This document shows positions 23,071 to 34,172 of a stretch of DNA of 64,000 nucleotides, piece after piece (positions within the stretch are counted from its first letter, which is position 1; every line of letters begins with the position of its first letter). The DNA comes from Tilletia caries (Eukaryota; Basidiomycota; Exobasidiomycetes; Tilletiales; Tilletiaceae). The notes under the pieces are model-generated. The model was given only the letters and a program-made list of their open reading frames with translations, did not search any database and had not been told where the DNA came from. Both the position numbers and the translations under genes were made by a program. The DNA is taken from the NCBI GenBank assembly GCA_032718865.1, contig JALUTQ010000039.1, forward strand, positions 1,178,001 through 1,242,000, given 5' to 3'.

Positions 23071-24484
23071 TTACGCTCGGAAGTCGAAGACCGTCTTGAG
23101 GATCTGACGCTTGTCGAACCGCTCGTAGTACACTGGAGCTTCCTCGGGCTTGACCCTGTGCTGTACGAAGGTCTTGAAAAGGTCCGCGTGTTGTACCACG
23201 ATGTCCATTGCAGGCTGCGGGGGAAAAGACAAGATCAGCAAGAAAGAAACAAGAACTTGGAAGGCAAAGTAAACTGTAAAAGTCCGTACCTTGAACACGG
23301 CGCGAACTGGACACCTTCCGAACCTGCAGGTTGAAGACGTGTGGGTCAGTTACGTCCAAAGAGCCAAGGACGCTGCTATGAAATCTTGAGTACTCACTGC
23401 ATCTTGACGTTCTTCGCGTACAGCGCGCTTCCGGGAAGAGCGATTTCGTGGGTGTGGACACCACATGAGGAGACGGCGCCCCATGGCCTGACCAGTTCGA
23501 GTGCAAGCTGCAGAGCTTGAGGAGATCCGACCACTGTAGCAGATCAAAGTTCTTCAGCGCCGTTTCAGATATCAGAAGGGATGGGAGTGAGATACTGACC
23601 CTCGCACACGACATCTGCACCCTTTCCGTTGGTGAGCTCCTTGACTCTGTCCGCGACGTTGTCGTCCGTCAGGTGAATGGTATGCGTTGCGCCATGCTTC
23701 TTGGCCTCTTCCAGTCGCTCCGGGACGCTGTCAATGGCGATGACCCGGTCTTTGCCGTAGAGATGCGTTGCACAGGTGATGGCACACAAGCCCACCGGTC
23801 CGCAGCCTGTAGAGATTAGAGGACCGCACGCTCAGGCGGGAGGGAACACAATTGCAAGAGGCGAACTCTTTCCAGACTTACCCAAGATGACGACAATGGC
23901 GTCCTTGCGCTCAGGCTCGCTGAGCAGCTGGAGTCCGTTGGATGTGACGAAGTATCCCGTGGGTGCAATGTCGGCCATCAGGATCAGAGCTTCCTCAGGC
24001 ACGTCGGTTGGCGCGGGGTAGAGCGTCGATTCCGCCAGGGGAATTCGGACGTACTCCGCCTGGCACCCATCAAGGACAGGGCTACCGAGGAGCTTGCTCT
24101 GCACACAGCGCGACGTCTGCTGCCACTGGCAATGCTGACACTCGCCGCATGAGATCGTGAAGGGGCTGACGACGTTGTCGCCTTTCTTGAACGATTTCAC
24201 GGCGGAGCCGACCTCTTCGACAGTCCCGATGACCTCGTGACCCATGATGAAGTCATAAGAGGGCAGAACAGGGTGGCCGCGGTACCTGTCATGGTCGCCA
24301 TAGCATCAGCACTTCTAATTCCACACATACGGAGAGGCATCGGAAAGACTCACTGGTGAAGATCGGATCCACAGAGTGCCGCCAGAGAAGTCTTGATAAT
24401 TACATCGGTCGGGTCCTGGATCTGCGGCTTGGGCCGGTCCTGGACCTCGACCTTGTACGGCGCAGTAAGTACGACTGCTTTCAT
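23071..24484 (-). CDS. Zinc-dependent medium-chain alcohol dehydrogenase
   Basis: NAD(P)-dependent oxidoreductase. Minus strand, five or more exons. It starts MKAVVLTAPYKVEVQDRPKP at 24,484 and ends KTVFDFRA at 23,074. Catalytic-zinc residues: CGSDLH and GHEVIG. The structural-zinc loop CGECQHCQWQQTSRC has all four cysteines in C-x2-C-x2-C-x7-C spacing. The cofactor fold follows with LGCGPVGLCAI (rebuilt across an intron) and DRVIAIDSVPERLEEAKKHG. Length is normal for the family. The closest types are the glutathione-independent formaldehyde dehydrogenase-like or threonine dehydrogenase-like MDR enzymes; the substrate cannot be read from the sequence. It is divergent to the F-box-like gene, with 411 bases between starts that must contain both promoters. 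Confidence 0.88.
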
Positions 24485-24895
24485 AGTTGATGCTAGGTCG
24501 TTGGCGACGAGGCAGACGCAGAACAGCTGGAAGCTAACGAGATGGTGGTGGCGAAAAGGAAGGAAGGGTGTCGTGTGCCCTCCAGCCCAACATCCAGCGA
24601 TGGCCACATCCTCACTCGGGCAACAGCCGTGCGGGGCATTCCCCAGACCCCGTCGCCTCATCGCCTCATCGTCAACGCCTCATCTTCGGCCCCATCATGC
24701 ATCATTCACCGAAATTCACCGATGGACTTGCTCGCTTGCTCGCTTTGCTCCCTTGCTCCTTGCTCATCAGCGCATCAGCTTCCAGATTCCAGGTTTCCAA
24801 TTTTTCATGCATGGCACCAGCAATTCACCTGCCGCAGCAAGGTCGCAACCGCAAGATTCATTGTTGATCTTCGTGTATGCTGTCTGGACCACACC

Positions 24896-26770
24896 ATGGA
24901 CGTGACACCGCATCCGCCAGCTCAGAGCGCCGTCGCGCGGGTCTGGAACACGTCCGAGCTTGCCATCGAAATCCTCTCGTACCTGGTCCGAGAGCAAATC
25001 GATTTGGTCACTTTCTCGACGGTTTCCAAATACTGTCGCGGCCTTGCGCTCCCGCTCCTCGTCCGCTATCTCGATGTTCCTTTGACAAAAACTCCCTTCT
25101 TTGTCGAATTCTTCAAGGCGAACCCCGGCACGGTCGACGGTATCAAGTGTATGCGCCTTCGGGACGACTCTTACGAAAGACCTCGGCAACCCTTTGATCT
25201 GGACGAGGTAACTGAACAGGAGCTGCAAAACGACCATTGGTGGCTTCAAGTCAATCTCCTGCTCGAACTGCTCGAGACAAACCGAACGAAGGAGAGGATG
25301 CCGGCGATGGACCTCTCTGTTGGCATATCGAACATATTCAAGCTCGAGAACGCGGTGGATCGGCACAGAAAATTTGCCGAGCGGATCGTTGCTCTTCGCG
25401 TAGTTGCCAACCTACCGGAGGAGCCGCGCATGGACGGCGATCCTGTCCCTTGGCAGCAGTTCGTCGACCGCTGTGGATCTCTGTGGCGTAGGCTTGGTCG
25501 TACGGTGGCGAAAATATGCCAGACATCCGGGGAACAACCACCTGCGCTTCGCCTGTTCCAGATCGAGGACAGCTTGGACTTCCAAGTGGGGCACTGGTAC
25601 ATCGACCGCATCGCGTGGGATTCTATCCGAGAAGCGCTGCCTGCGACGTTGGAGGATTTGATAATTCGTCTGGGCCAGGACGAGGAGGTTGAAGCCCGTG
25701 CCTGCACCTTACTCCAGGGTGACTGGCCTCAACTCCGCTCCTTCCGCCTTGGAGCGACAGAGACGGGTCTCATGGACTGGGGCCGCTTCCAAGCCGGGAT
25801 CGACCACTTTCTCTCTCGACATCCGCTTCTTGAAGACGTTCAAATATCGGCTCCGGCGGGTTTCACGCCAACTTCACTCCCGCACACCTTTCCGAATATG
25901 TCGGTGTGTGCGATCGACAAAACGGGAACCGCGCATATGGGTTCCTTTCTCGCTCGACATATCGACACCCTCACCCACTTGGCAGTACAATGCCCTGAAC
26001 TTGAACCCGATATGGCAGTCCTGCTTCCTATTTCGACCACTCTCCCAAAACTGGAATACCTGAGCGCCTCGCAGCACATAAGTGCAGGTTTTGTGGGTCG
26101 AGGAGCGAAGGTACAGCACTACAAGATCGAAGAGGTGGGGCAACCTGATGACCTCAAGCTGAACGAGTGGCTGATCGGGCGCGAGGCAGAAAAATCTGTG
26201 CGCTCCCTAGACATCGAATTTTCTCGGGTCACCCAGGATTTGCTCGATCAAGTGCTTAGGGACCTTGGCCGAATCTTGCCAGCGGACGCCTTTTCCAATC
26301 TGACCGAGCTGGCGATGTGTATCTACGGTGATGACGGACACTACGTAAGCACGGACATGCTTCAGAGGTCATTGGTCCGCGCACTCTTCACGGGGTTGAA
26401 GAATCACAAATCGATACGCGCTGTGCGGATGCTGTCCCCCGTCATAGAAACCCTCCCTCCGAACACTGTGATCGATCTGGACGACGGCGTTACCATACCT
26501 CCTCAACTCGAATATCTCTGCTGGGAATCGGATTCCTACTCACAGGACCCGCAATACTTCCGCCTCTTCGCCTTCGACCGAACCGATCATCCTTTGCTTG
26601 ACTCAAGCGGGGGAAGAGAAAGGAGGCAAAGCGTCCGCTTAGACGTATTGCCCGCGTCGTTTCAAAGTCGGATCGACGAGAGGGGAGTGTGGACGCAGTG
26701 GAGGAACGGCAGGCCTGACAATACTGGGCTCTTCGACCACCCTCATGATTCGCCTCGGCTTCTACAATGA
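24896..26770 (+). CDS. F-box-like / leucine-rich protein
   Basis: Single-exon frame of 624 residues, starting MDVTPHPPAQSAVARVWNTS. The first 70 residues resemble the basidiomycete F-box-like motif (ELAIEILSYLVREQIDLVTF, then VSKYCRGLALPLLVRYLDV). The rest has irregular leucine-rich segments such as HIDTLTHLAVQCPELEPD and TLPKLEYLSASQHIS, typical of the large F-box families of mushrooms and relatives. A role in substrate selection for SCF ubiquitin ligases is inferred from the family. Codon use looks like its neighbours'. An in-frame extension to 24,542 exists, but it lies in the presumed promoter. Confidence 0.7.
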   Translation: MDVTPHPPAQSAVARVWNTSELAIEILSYLVREQIDLVTFSTVSKYCRGLALPLLVRYLDVPLTKTPFFVEFFKANPGTVDGIKCMRLRDDSYERPRQPFDLDEVTEQELQNDHWWLQVNLLLELLETNRTKERMPAMDLSVGISNIFKLENAVDRHRKFAERIVALRVVANLPEEPRMDGDPVPWQQFVDRCGSLWRRLGRTVAKICQTSGEQPPALRLFQIEDSLDFQVGHWYIDRIAWDSIREALPATLEDLIIRLGQDEEVEARACTLLQGDWPQLRSFRLGATETGLMDWGRFQAGIDHFLSRHPLLEDVQISAPAGFTPTSLPHTFPNMSVCAIDKTGTAHMGSFLARHIDTLTHLAVQCPELEPDMAVLLPISTTLPKLEYLSASQHISAGFVGRGAKVQHYKIEEVGQPDDLKLNEWLIGREAEKSVRSLDIEFSRVTQDLLDQVLRDLGRILPADAFSNLTELAMCIYGDDGHYVSTDMLQRSLVRALFTGLKNHKSIRAVRMLSPVIETLPPNTVIDLDDGVTIPPQLEYLCWESDSYSQDPQYFRLFAFDRTDHPLLDSSGGRERRQSVRLDVLPASFQSRIDERGVWTQWRNGRPDNTGLFDHPHDSPRLLQ

Positions 26771-27029
26771 ATACATAATCAACCCTAGATGGCTTCTTCT
26801 TCACTTCTCAGCAGGAATGCTTCTCGTCATTCCAATGCTAAACGGCCAAACATGAATTCAAACTCAAACTGTAGTGCCAGCTCGACCCGTACGCCGTGCA
26901 CCGGACTCATGAGGTTGCTGTGGAATTGCTTCAAAAGAGCTGTTTCATTCTTTGCAGGTAGAGCGGCGACGGCCCCAAGCCGGGAGCAAGAAAGAGAGAC
27001 CATTCGAATCCTCGGTACGGGCAGCAAGA

Positions 27030-28559
27030 CTATCGATCGTACCCCCGGCCAGAAGGTCGATGTCGTCGGTCATCATCGAAGTTTCGATCCCTGTGGAAAA
27101 CGGATGTCAGAAAACGGGTGAGCTTCAACGTCAGGCACCAGACTTCGGAGCCGGAGACCCAACACGCTCAGAACGTACCGATGATCCCTGGACTCTCTCC
27201 GATCACGATCCCTCCGATCCCTCTCCTGACCGAAATCCCGCTCGCGATCAAATGCAGCAGGAGGCCCCCGCCCCGCTCCGCGATAGTCTTGATAGCCTCC
27301 ATTGGGGCCGGATGGCGGTCCTGCTGCCATTCCGCCAGCAGGTCCCATGGGACGAAACCCGTTGGAAGGAGACCCACCACCACCACCACCACCACCGAAC
27401 CCAGAATATGGACCGCCGGGCATGGGACGGAAGCCGTTCGCTACGGGAGCTCCATTGCCTGGTCGTGAAGAAGCCGGTCCCGAAGGCGGTGGTGGTTGAT
27501 GCTGGGGTGGGATAGTACCCGGGAGTGCAAACTCTCCCTTCTCTCGCTTCTCCTCGTTCTCCGCAATCAGCTGTCTCAGCTTGAGATAGCCGAGATGCAT
27601 CTGGGTGAGGAAAGATGGGAATGGCCAAGTGATTCAGCTTCAAGTGATTCGCGAGACTTTTCGCGACGTGTGGGATCAATGCTCACCTTTCCTCCGAAAT
27701 GATCTGCCAGACGCCTGTCCGAGTCCAAAATGGAGAGGTATGCACCGCATACATCGCACACCCGCAATTTCTGATGCCCACTCGCTCCGCTATTCTCGTT
27801 CAAGTTTTGCAGCTCCTTCTGCTTGAGCGCCTTCTCCTCCTTCAACGCCTCCGCTTTCGCCAGCTCTGCCAGACTCTCATCGACCTCACCGGCCTCTCCC
27901 AAGCGCTCGACCTCGACCATCGCTGCCTGCTCAGCGGTCTCGATCTCGCTGATTTCGCGCATGAGGTTCGAGAACTTGGCCATCTCCTCGGGCGTCTGTT
28001 CCAGTCGTCGCTTGTTAGCATTGATCTTCCGGTCGATATCGGCGATGAAATTCCGGATGTTTGAGTCGTATTCGATTTCGAATTGTGGGTATCGCTCGCC
28101 TTTTTCCGCCGCCGCCTTGTACTCGTCCCTCAGCCTGGGGTTATGGGAGCGCGGACATGGCCCGAGATCCACTTTCTGTAGGAATTCAAGCAGCATACAA
28201 GTCAGCACACGCGTGCGCGCGCGCCAGTTGGCAGGTTCTTGAGCATAGCTGCTTCCTTTGACTGTATCACGTACCGTGTTTGAGAAGAGATCGTGCGGAC
28301 ACACGGAGCAGAGGAAATTCCTGCACACCTTGGGATCCGAGAAATGCAGGTTTGCCTGTGCCGTGCCCATAGCTGTGGACCGACGATTGCACCCGCGCAT
28401 GCGACACCAGGCAGTGGAAGGAAGAAGACGATCGAAAGCAGAGCACGGTCAGTACGAAAAATGACATCCGAGCTGGGGAGCAATGTAGGAACGGAACGTA
28501 CCCTCTGGGCCCATCAGCTTCTCGAGCATGATGCGCTGGATCTCCGCCTTGCGCCCCAT
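27030..28559 (-). CDS. LUC7: U1 snRNP-associated protein Luc7
   Basis: Splicing factor that helps U1 snRNP choose 5' splice sites. Minus strand, about six exons. It starts MGRKAEIQRIMLEKLMGPE at 28,559. The next exon, after CCACAG, carries the first zinc finger, FSDPKVCRNFLCSVCPHDLF. An intron follows, then KVDLGPCPRSHNPRLRDEY. A long coiled coil (about 27,830-28,080) precedes the second zinc finger, LRVCDVCGAYLSILDSDRRL, then HLGYLKLRQLI. The C terminus is Pro/Gly-rich (poly-Gly from a CCACCA repeat) and then RD/RE-rich. The last exon begins GGATCG after TTCCACAG and ends RGYDR. Both zinc fingers keep their Cys/His ligands. Confidence 0.93.
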
Positions 28560-28862
28560 CGTTGCCTTGCTTCTGTGACCTTCGCGGCTTGCTGGTATCT
28601 GCTTGTTGGGATTGGGTCGCGTCGTGGTCGTGCTTCAGAATTCCGAGCGACCAGGTTACATGCGTGCTCGGCCTCAGCTCATTTTCCCACAAGAGCTTGG
28701 ACCTTGCCAACCTCCAAACTTCTTCTAAAGCAGGAACGAGCAACGAGCCCGGACCGCTGTCGACTGAAAGGGACAGAGAAGGCAGGACCACCAGGACCGG
28801 CCGTGTGGCGACTCCCCTTCCCTCTGCTTTGTCCCGCCATTTCATCAAAGAGGAAACGGACG
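28560..28862. promoter_or_regulatory. Divergent promoter region, LUC7 / GGTase-I beta
   Basis: About 300 bases between two start codons pointing outward. No TATA box seen. Confidence 0.4.
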
Positions 28863-30516
28863 ATGTCGACGACATTCGAACACAAGAAGCATGTCGCGTT
28901 CTGGCTTCGATGTCTTCGAATGCTTCCTCAGTCTTACACCTCGGGCGACACGCAGAGGTGGGTGCCCAGAGGCGACTCTGTAGAGATTGGGTACCCGTCT
29001 TGAGCTCAGAGGCAACTATAAGCTGAATTCTTACGTTCCCTCTTTTAATCCACGTCCGCATGTCCCAAATCATCTCAAGAATGACCTTGGGATACTTTTG
29101 CCTCAGCGGGCTGGATCTTCTAGGCGGGGTCCAGAGCAAGGTCCCAGACGAGGAGCGGAAAGAACTCGTCAATTGGATCTACGCACAGCAGATTTGTGAG
29201 TTGTCTCCGTTCCTTCTATAAGTGCAGGGCATTCTGTCGGCAGGCTGACTCGCTTTCTCTTCATTGAATCACAGCCGCAAGTGCCGGGGGAGGATTTCGA
29301 GGTTCTCCTTGCCATGCAGTATCAAGCGGAGCTCAGGGGGTGAGTCTGGCTCCATGTATGCCCGTCGTTTGGAGCTAAGTACTGACTTCATGCTTGCCAC
29401 CCTCCAGTCAAGCCATATCACAATGTGCTACAATGCCCTCCAGAACCTCGCCATTCTCCGAGACGATCTTGTCCGTGTGGAACGAGACGCTCTCAAGCAC
29501 TTCATCTCATCATGCCAAAATGGTGACGGCAGGTCAGTATGCCCCTTTTTCCTCTGCAGGTGATGCGACAGCTTCTTTAGCTCACAATTCTGTCCTGTCA
29601 TTCCGTGGCAAATGGAACAGCTTCTCGCCTAGCCCAGGACAGGCTGAGCGGGACGCCCGCTTTGTGTACTGCGCTTTCGCACTCTGCGATATGCTCGATG
29701 TCTGGTCTTGTATCGACGTCGAAGCGGCAGTCCGCTTCCTCCTCCAAAGTTGCGTGAGTAGGTGAAGGCAACATCTTACTCTCTATCCCTCAAGACATCA
29801 GCCCGGCCTAAGTTGACTTGACTTTTCTACAACTATCAATATGTGTACGCGCAGAACGCCGACGGTGGGTTTGGTCAAGGTCCAGGGCAGGAATCCCAAG
29901 GTGAGAGACATCTCAGCGCCCTTCCGTACTCCATTTGGTGCTGAACTCGCGGCACTCTATCAAAGGTGGCTCGACATATTGCGCACTGGCCTCTCTCTCG
30001 CTATCCTCGCGCTTGGATCAGCTACAAGATAAGGAGCGATCAGTCGACTGGCTGTTGTCGCGACAGCAGAGCGGATCTGGTTTCAACGGTCGACCGGAGA
30101 AGGCAACGGATACATGCTATTCGTTCTGGTGTGGAGCTTCCCTTGAGGTGAGCACCTCTCTTCAATCTAACGCTTTTCAGCCGGGGAAGCGACATTGACG
30201 TAGAAAAGCTCTTTGCCCTTTCGACGGATCCACCAAGATCCTGGGAAAGCACGAGCTCATCGACTCGCCTTCCGACGTGGCCTGGCTTCTGTCGGCGCAA
30301 ACGCGCGTGGGTGGAATTGCGAAGACACCTGAGGACATGCCGGACGTGATGCATTCCTACCTGAGCCACGCAGCGCTGGCGATGCACCTGCCGAGCATGA
30401 AGGAAGAGGCGGGCGGCGAAGGATCTTTGATGGTATTGGAGGGCTTGCAGAGGTTAGAGCCGCGGTGGAATCTATCTGTACAATCGGCAGAGTGGTTGCG
30501 CAATCATATTCGTTGA
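28863..30516 (+). CDS. Geranylgeranyltransferase type I beta subunit (CDC43/PGGT1B)
   Basis: Catalytic subunit that attaches C20 prenyl groups to CaaX proteins such as Rho/Cdc42. Multi-exon. Exon 1 starts MSTTFEHKKHVAFWLRCLRM at 28,863, donor GTGGGT after ACGCAGAG. Exon 2 begins AATGACC near 29,074 (MTLGYFCLSGLDLLGG...ELVNWIYAQQ). Later exons give RDARFVYCAFALCDML, DGGFGQGPGQE, GFNGRPEKATDTCYSFW, and finally DVAWLLSAQTRVGGIAKTPED, DVMHSYLSHAAL, ending WLRNHIR at 30,516. Zinc ligands of the protein prenyltransferase family are visible: the Asp and Cys in DTCYSF and the His in MHSYL. GFNGRP is the type I beta-subunit (not farnesyl) version of this loop. Exon borders in the middle are approximate. 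Confidence 0.9.
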
Positions 30517-30725
30517 TATGGATAGAGAAGAAGTTGCTTGATTGCGAAGGATGGGAGAAGAGAATGAGTTTGCGGTATGCGTTTAGCAACACGTTTGCGA
30601 GTCAGTGGTATCGTAAAGAACGAGGGACATTGAAAGGACAAGGAAGAAGACACAGGCGAGGACAATTAGGAGAGATTAAGGCGGAGGTCATAGGCGAGCT
30701 CAAGGAACCGGAGTAGAAGAGAACA

Positions 30726-31327
30726 TCATGTTGACGACTCATTCGACTTGTCATCTTTCCCCTTCTCCAGCCTCTGCTGAACGCTCCATTTCTTGTATTG
30801 GTTGCTCGTCATACCTTCCGGCGCGGGCGTCTTCTTGTACGTGGCCGTTCCGATCCGGATGTCGGTGGCGATACGGGGCGCTCCCAACAAGTGCACGGCG
30901 CGATGACAGTCGTGGATGGCACGGGTGACGAGATGCCAAGGTCCTTCCAGTTCGGTGCCGTATCCTCGCAGCTGTTTCAGAGTCGAAATGCGTTGTGAGC
31001 AATGGAAAGGGTGGCTGCACTGAGCTGAGCAATGAGATGTTGATAGCTACTCACCTCGTATGCAAGGCCTTGCTCTTTGAAAGATTCAAGTACTTTCTGG
31101 CATTCAGCGATGTACTTTCCTACCGAGGGATCTCCTGTGCCCATAGGAATCAGACAGAAGTCGCTGAAATGGAAGGAGGACCGATTGAAATTGCAAAGTC
31201 GTCAGCACAGGAACACGTGCTCGGAAAGCGTTGATGTCGTTACTCACGCGACGGCGTAGAGTTCCTCTGGAGGCGGATAGGTCGTCACGCCTGTCGAGGA
31301 GGAGGAGGAGGAGGATGATTCGGCCAT
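30726..31327 (-). CDS. MTH1187/YkoF-type protein (ECM15 family, UPF0045)
   Basis: Small soluble protein of the thiamine-binding-like UPF0045 family. Minus strand, three or more exons. It starts [18 protein letters not shown] at 31,327; donor GTGAGT after YAVA near 31,246. Then CLIPMGTGDPSVGKYIAECQ, VLESFKEQGLAYE, an intron, GYGTELEGPWHLVTRAIHDC and a conserved end VHLLGAPRIATDIRIGTAT. The protein continues NQYKKWSVQQRLEKGKDD to 30,726. The serine run comes from a GAG/GAC-type repeat and is dispensable-looking. Its 5' side borders the mitochondrial insert, leaving only about 200 bases of ordinary upstream DNA. Confidence 0.85.
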
Positions 31328-31572
31328 GCTGATCGTCCTTCTTGACGGCGGTGATTGGCAGCGAACGACTCGAGGACGGACTGCGGCGGAGTGAGCGCAG
31401 CTAGAGACAACTGAACGGAGTGCTGGCTTGGTTCTAACAAGGAGATGCGATCGCATGTCCACTGTTCAGCGTTGTCAAGACGATGCTGCCTTGCTGATGA
31501 TGAGTCGAGGGAACGAAATGTCTTAGCAAGTTGCTGTGTTTTTGGTAAACAGTCGCAGCTCTCGATTTTGTG

Positions 31573-31688
31573 AAGCGGTACATAGATACAAACAAATCCT
31601 ATAAAAATCGTTACAAAATTTGGACTACGCCTTATCCTCATCTTAATAAACTTTTTTATTATATTATTATATATAATCGGCGGAGCCG
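31573..31688 (+). repeat. Mitochondrial direct repeat, copy 1
   Basis: A+T-rich repeat from AAGCGGTACATAG to CGGCGGAGCCG, present again in the same orientation at 42,909-43,016. The copies differ by A/T at one site and an extra TATTATAT-type stretch here. Confidence 0.85.
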
Positions 31689-32027
31689 TAAATACTGCAC
31701 CCATTGAAAGAACGTAATGGAAATGTCTTACGACATAGTATGTCTTAATGCGTAAGTTTTTAACACTGACGTCATGGAAAAATACACACATCTACTTCTA
31801 AGACAGCCTGTTCGATATTATTATAATGCAGATAGACTTCGGTCTCTTATTGTACAAGAGAATCGTAATAGGAGATGGTTATATGTTTCGTATCGCCGGA
31901 TCTTACCTTGGCTTTTTCTATTTTTACAACCTTTGCCGTCGAAAAAAATAACAAAAAATGTACATCAATTTGATACTCGAAAATTAATTTTTTTATTATA
32001 TTTATATAATAAAAAAAAGATAGAATC

Positions 32028-32034
32028 GGCGAAG
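32028..32034 (+). repeat. Candidate target-site duplication, left (GGCGAAG)
   Basis: Seven bases directly before the left terminal inverted repeat; the same seven bases directly follow the right one at 42,721-42,727. Because this G+C word is common in the mitochondrial clusters, chance matching is possible. Confidence 0.6.
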
Positions 32035-32047
32035 CTCAGTAAGAAAT
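32035..32047 (+). repeat. Terminal inverted repeat, left
   Basis: CTCAGTAAGAAAT. The reverse complement is exactly at 42,708-42,720. Similarity continues imperfectly inward (AGGC, then TACGCTGCTGA at both ends). Confidence 0.85.
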
Positions 32048-32048
32048 A

Positions 32049-32345
32049 GGCAGGGCCATACGCTGCTGAGACCCTCCTGACCCGCTGCTGGTACGCTGCT
32101 GACACGAGGCTCCAACAGAGTCTCCATCGCGGATGACCAGCGTCTCAGCAGCGGGTCGACACGCTGCTCATACGCCCTGCCCAATTATTGGACGTATCAG
32201 CAGCGTGTCGCCCTTCTGAGCCGCTGCCTCTAATTTCCTGACCCGCTGCTATCACGCTGCTCACACACGCTTGTCACACTGTTGTATGAGGCAGCTGACA
32301 CGCTGCTATTCCACTGCCAATGCACTGCTGTTCCACTGCTACGCT
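32049..32345. repeat. Left subterminal repeat array
   Basis: At least seven degenerate copies of CGCTGCT followed by GAC/CAC/ATC words (for example TACGCTGCTGACACG, CACGCTGCTCATACG, CCCGCTGCTATCACGCTGCT) in both orientations. Such arrays are the binding sites of accessory transposition proteins in CACTA elements; here that role is inferred. Confidence 0.75.
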
Positions 32346-34172
32346 ACATATCACTGGCCCACCGATGATCCGCCAGGTAGCGCCGGTCCTCGGCCCCCGC
32401 CCACTGCGACTCGCGCACGCAAGCTGTCCAAGAACGACGCATGTGAGCCCGGCGAGCTGCAGAGGAATAGAACAGGTCAGAAAGAGGTAGGAGCCATCAG
32501 CCAGGAGATACTCACATCGATTGCAATGAGCTGTGCGAGGTAGGCAGTGGTCAGTGTGGTCATCGAGAGCAAGTGAATACATTGATGCATGGGAGTACTC
32601 ACTGTTGCACCTATGACCTAGGACGCTGAGACTGGCTGTCGGCTGATATCAGAAGGAAACAGAGAGACAAACCGGCGCTTCAGCGGACCGCGGACGGTAT
32701 GCGAGCAAAGCAGAAGTGGCGGGAAGGGAGACAAACTTACGTTCTGAGTAGGTGCGTGTTGCGATAGCACAGCGGCGGCGGAAAGCTGGCGGGTAGTGGA
32801 GAGCAGATAAATCAGCATGGATACCGTGCGCATACAAGAGAGTGACAGGACTGAGGATACAGGAGAGAAGGCTCACGCACAGCATCGGACAATGGCGCCT
32901 GGACGCGGATAGATTGTGGGGCTATTCCAGTGGGAAAGAAAACGCGATGGTATGATCAAAAATGCGTTGGCAGAGCAGGACATTGGACAACTCACACTGC
33001 GGTGTACGGCGCGTGGAGCTCGAGTGACACTGCGAGGAGGAAGAACAAAAGGAAGGGATGCTGTTGGAGCGTTGGAGAATGATGCAAGGAGTCAGCTCAT
33101 TGCTCGTTGCTCACCTGCTCTTCTGAGCATGCTTATGCAGAAGTGAGTAAAGGCAGGAAGGGCATGCACAGACTGCAAGTGCGCGAGTGCGGAGTGAGCG
33201 GGAAAGACCTTTGTAATCGTCAGAGAGCAGCGAAGGACAAAGAACATGGCTGTAGAGTTGCATACAGAGAGCCAGATGCATGCCGCAATCATCAGCGCAC
33301 AAGCAATGTCAGTAGGTGAGACTGTGAGAGTGAATGAGGAGAGCAAGGTAACTCATACCGCAAAGAGAAGAACACAAGTCAGACCGCGTCGGTACATCGA
33401 CACGCACTTGAAGGGGAAAACCATCAGGGGAAAGAGAGTTCGCGTGACATACCTTCGAAGTGCTGGACGCGAAGAGGTGAAGACTGACGAGTGCTGCTGA
33501 AAGAAGGAGTAGGGAAGAGGATCTTTGAGGTCTACTGACTACTCACCCGGTCACGCTGAGCCTGGACCTCGACGCGGATTGGTCGAACGGCGATCGAAGG
33601 ATGAGAAGGTCAGAACGGCGCGAACGCGGAGGAGAGCTGAGAGCATGGGTCGATGGAACCTGGACGGTGGTGGTAGTAGGTGGTGGGATCATGCACGGAA
33701 GAGAGACGTAGATTTACACCCTGCTGCGCGCAAACGCGGGTCACCACGCTGCTCAGACGCTGGTAACACGCGCATACATGCTGCTCTTGCTACGAAGACA
33801 TCTACATTGCAGTCCCTACAAACAGCTGATAGGTCCACAGTCAATATGAGTCTGAGCTAATGGTTATGGGGTGTGAGGCTTGTGAGGGGGTGTGTGTCTG
33901 CACGAAGCAAAAAGCCAGGAAGCTTGAAGCTTGGACTCTGCTGAGGGGGAGGCCTGCGGGCCTGAGAGGAGAGTCGAAAGGTGGAGAAGGGAGGTCTGAG
34001 AAGTAGGAGACTTGCGATTGGCGAGGATCCGAGAATGCGAGAATGCTCAGCATTTTGCTGGCTTGTTTGTGGCCAGGCAAATGGTCTGTAGGAGTGGGAA
34101 TGAAGTCAGCATGAGGGGCCTGTGAGCGATTCACGGTTGGAATGCAATTATGCTACATACCGTGTCCGACCG
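32346..34172 (-). pseudogene. Unidentified intron-rich remnant inside the transposon
   Basis: On the minus strand there is an unusual density of intact-looking donors. They lie near 33,545, 33,450, 33,350, 33,110, 32,993, 32,872, 32,740, 32,600 and 32,515. Between them are short exon-like pieces, several hydrophobic (SPTDIACALMIAACIWLS; LAGLTCVVLGQLACAS). This looks like a multi-exon membrane-protein gene or a decayed copy, but I cannot build a continuous frame or name a family. The stretch 33,700-34,172 shows nothing further. Confidence 0.25.

Larger units (their letters stand above)
31540..32034. other. Nuclear mitochondrial DNA insert (NUMT), left part
   Basis: Abrupt switch to A+T-rich sequence with short G+C clusters (ATCGGCGGAGCCG, ATCGGCGAAGC), unlike the G+C-rich surroundings. 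A segment of 116 bases (31,573-31,688) recurs, with one base change and an 8-base gap, at 42,909-43,016, where it directly abuts a cox2 fragment. This shows that both pieces are mitochondrial. A short open frame from 31,774 runs into the transposon and has no recognised function. The left border is approximate. Confidence 0.75.

Noticed and set aside
23071..24484. Assignment of the alcohol dehydrogenase to threonine or formaldehyde dehydrogenase
   Set aside because: The zinc-binding and cofactor motifs are shared by many subfamilies; substrate residues cannot be decided by eye.
31774..32049. A 91-codon frame in the left mitochondrial part as a gene
   Set aside because: It crosses the transposon border, is A+T-rich chance sequence and matches no mitochondrial protein.
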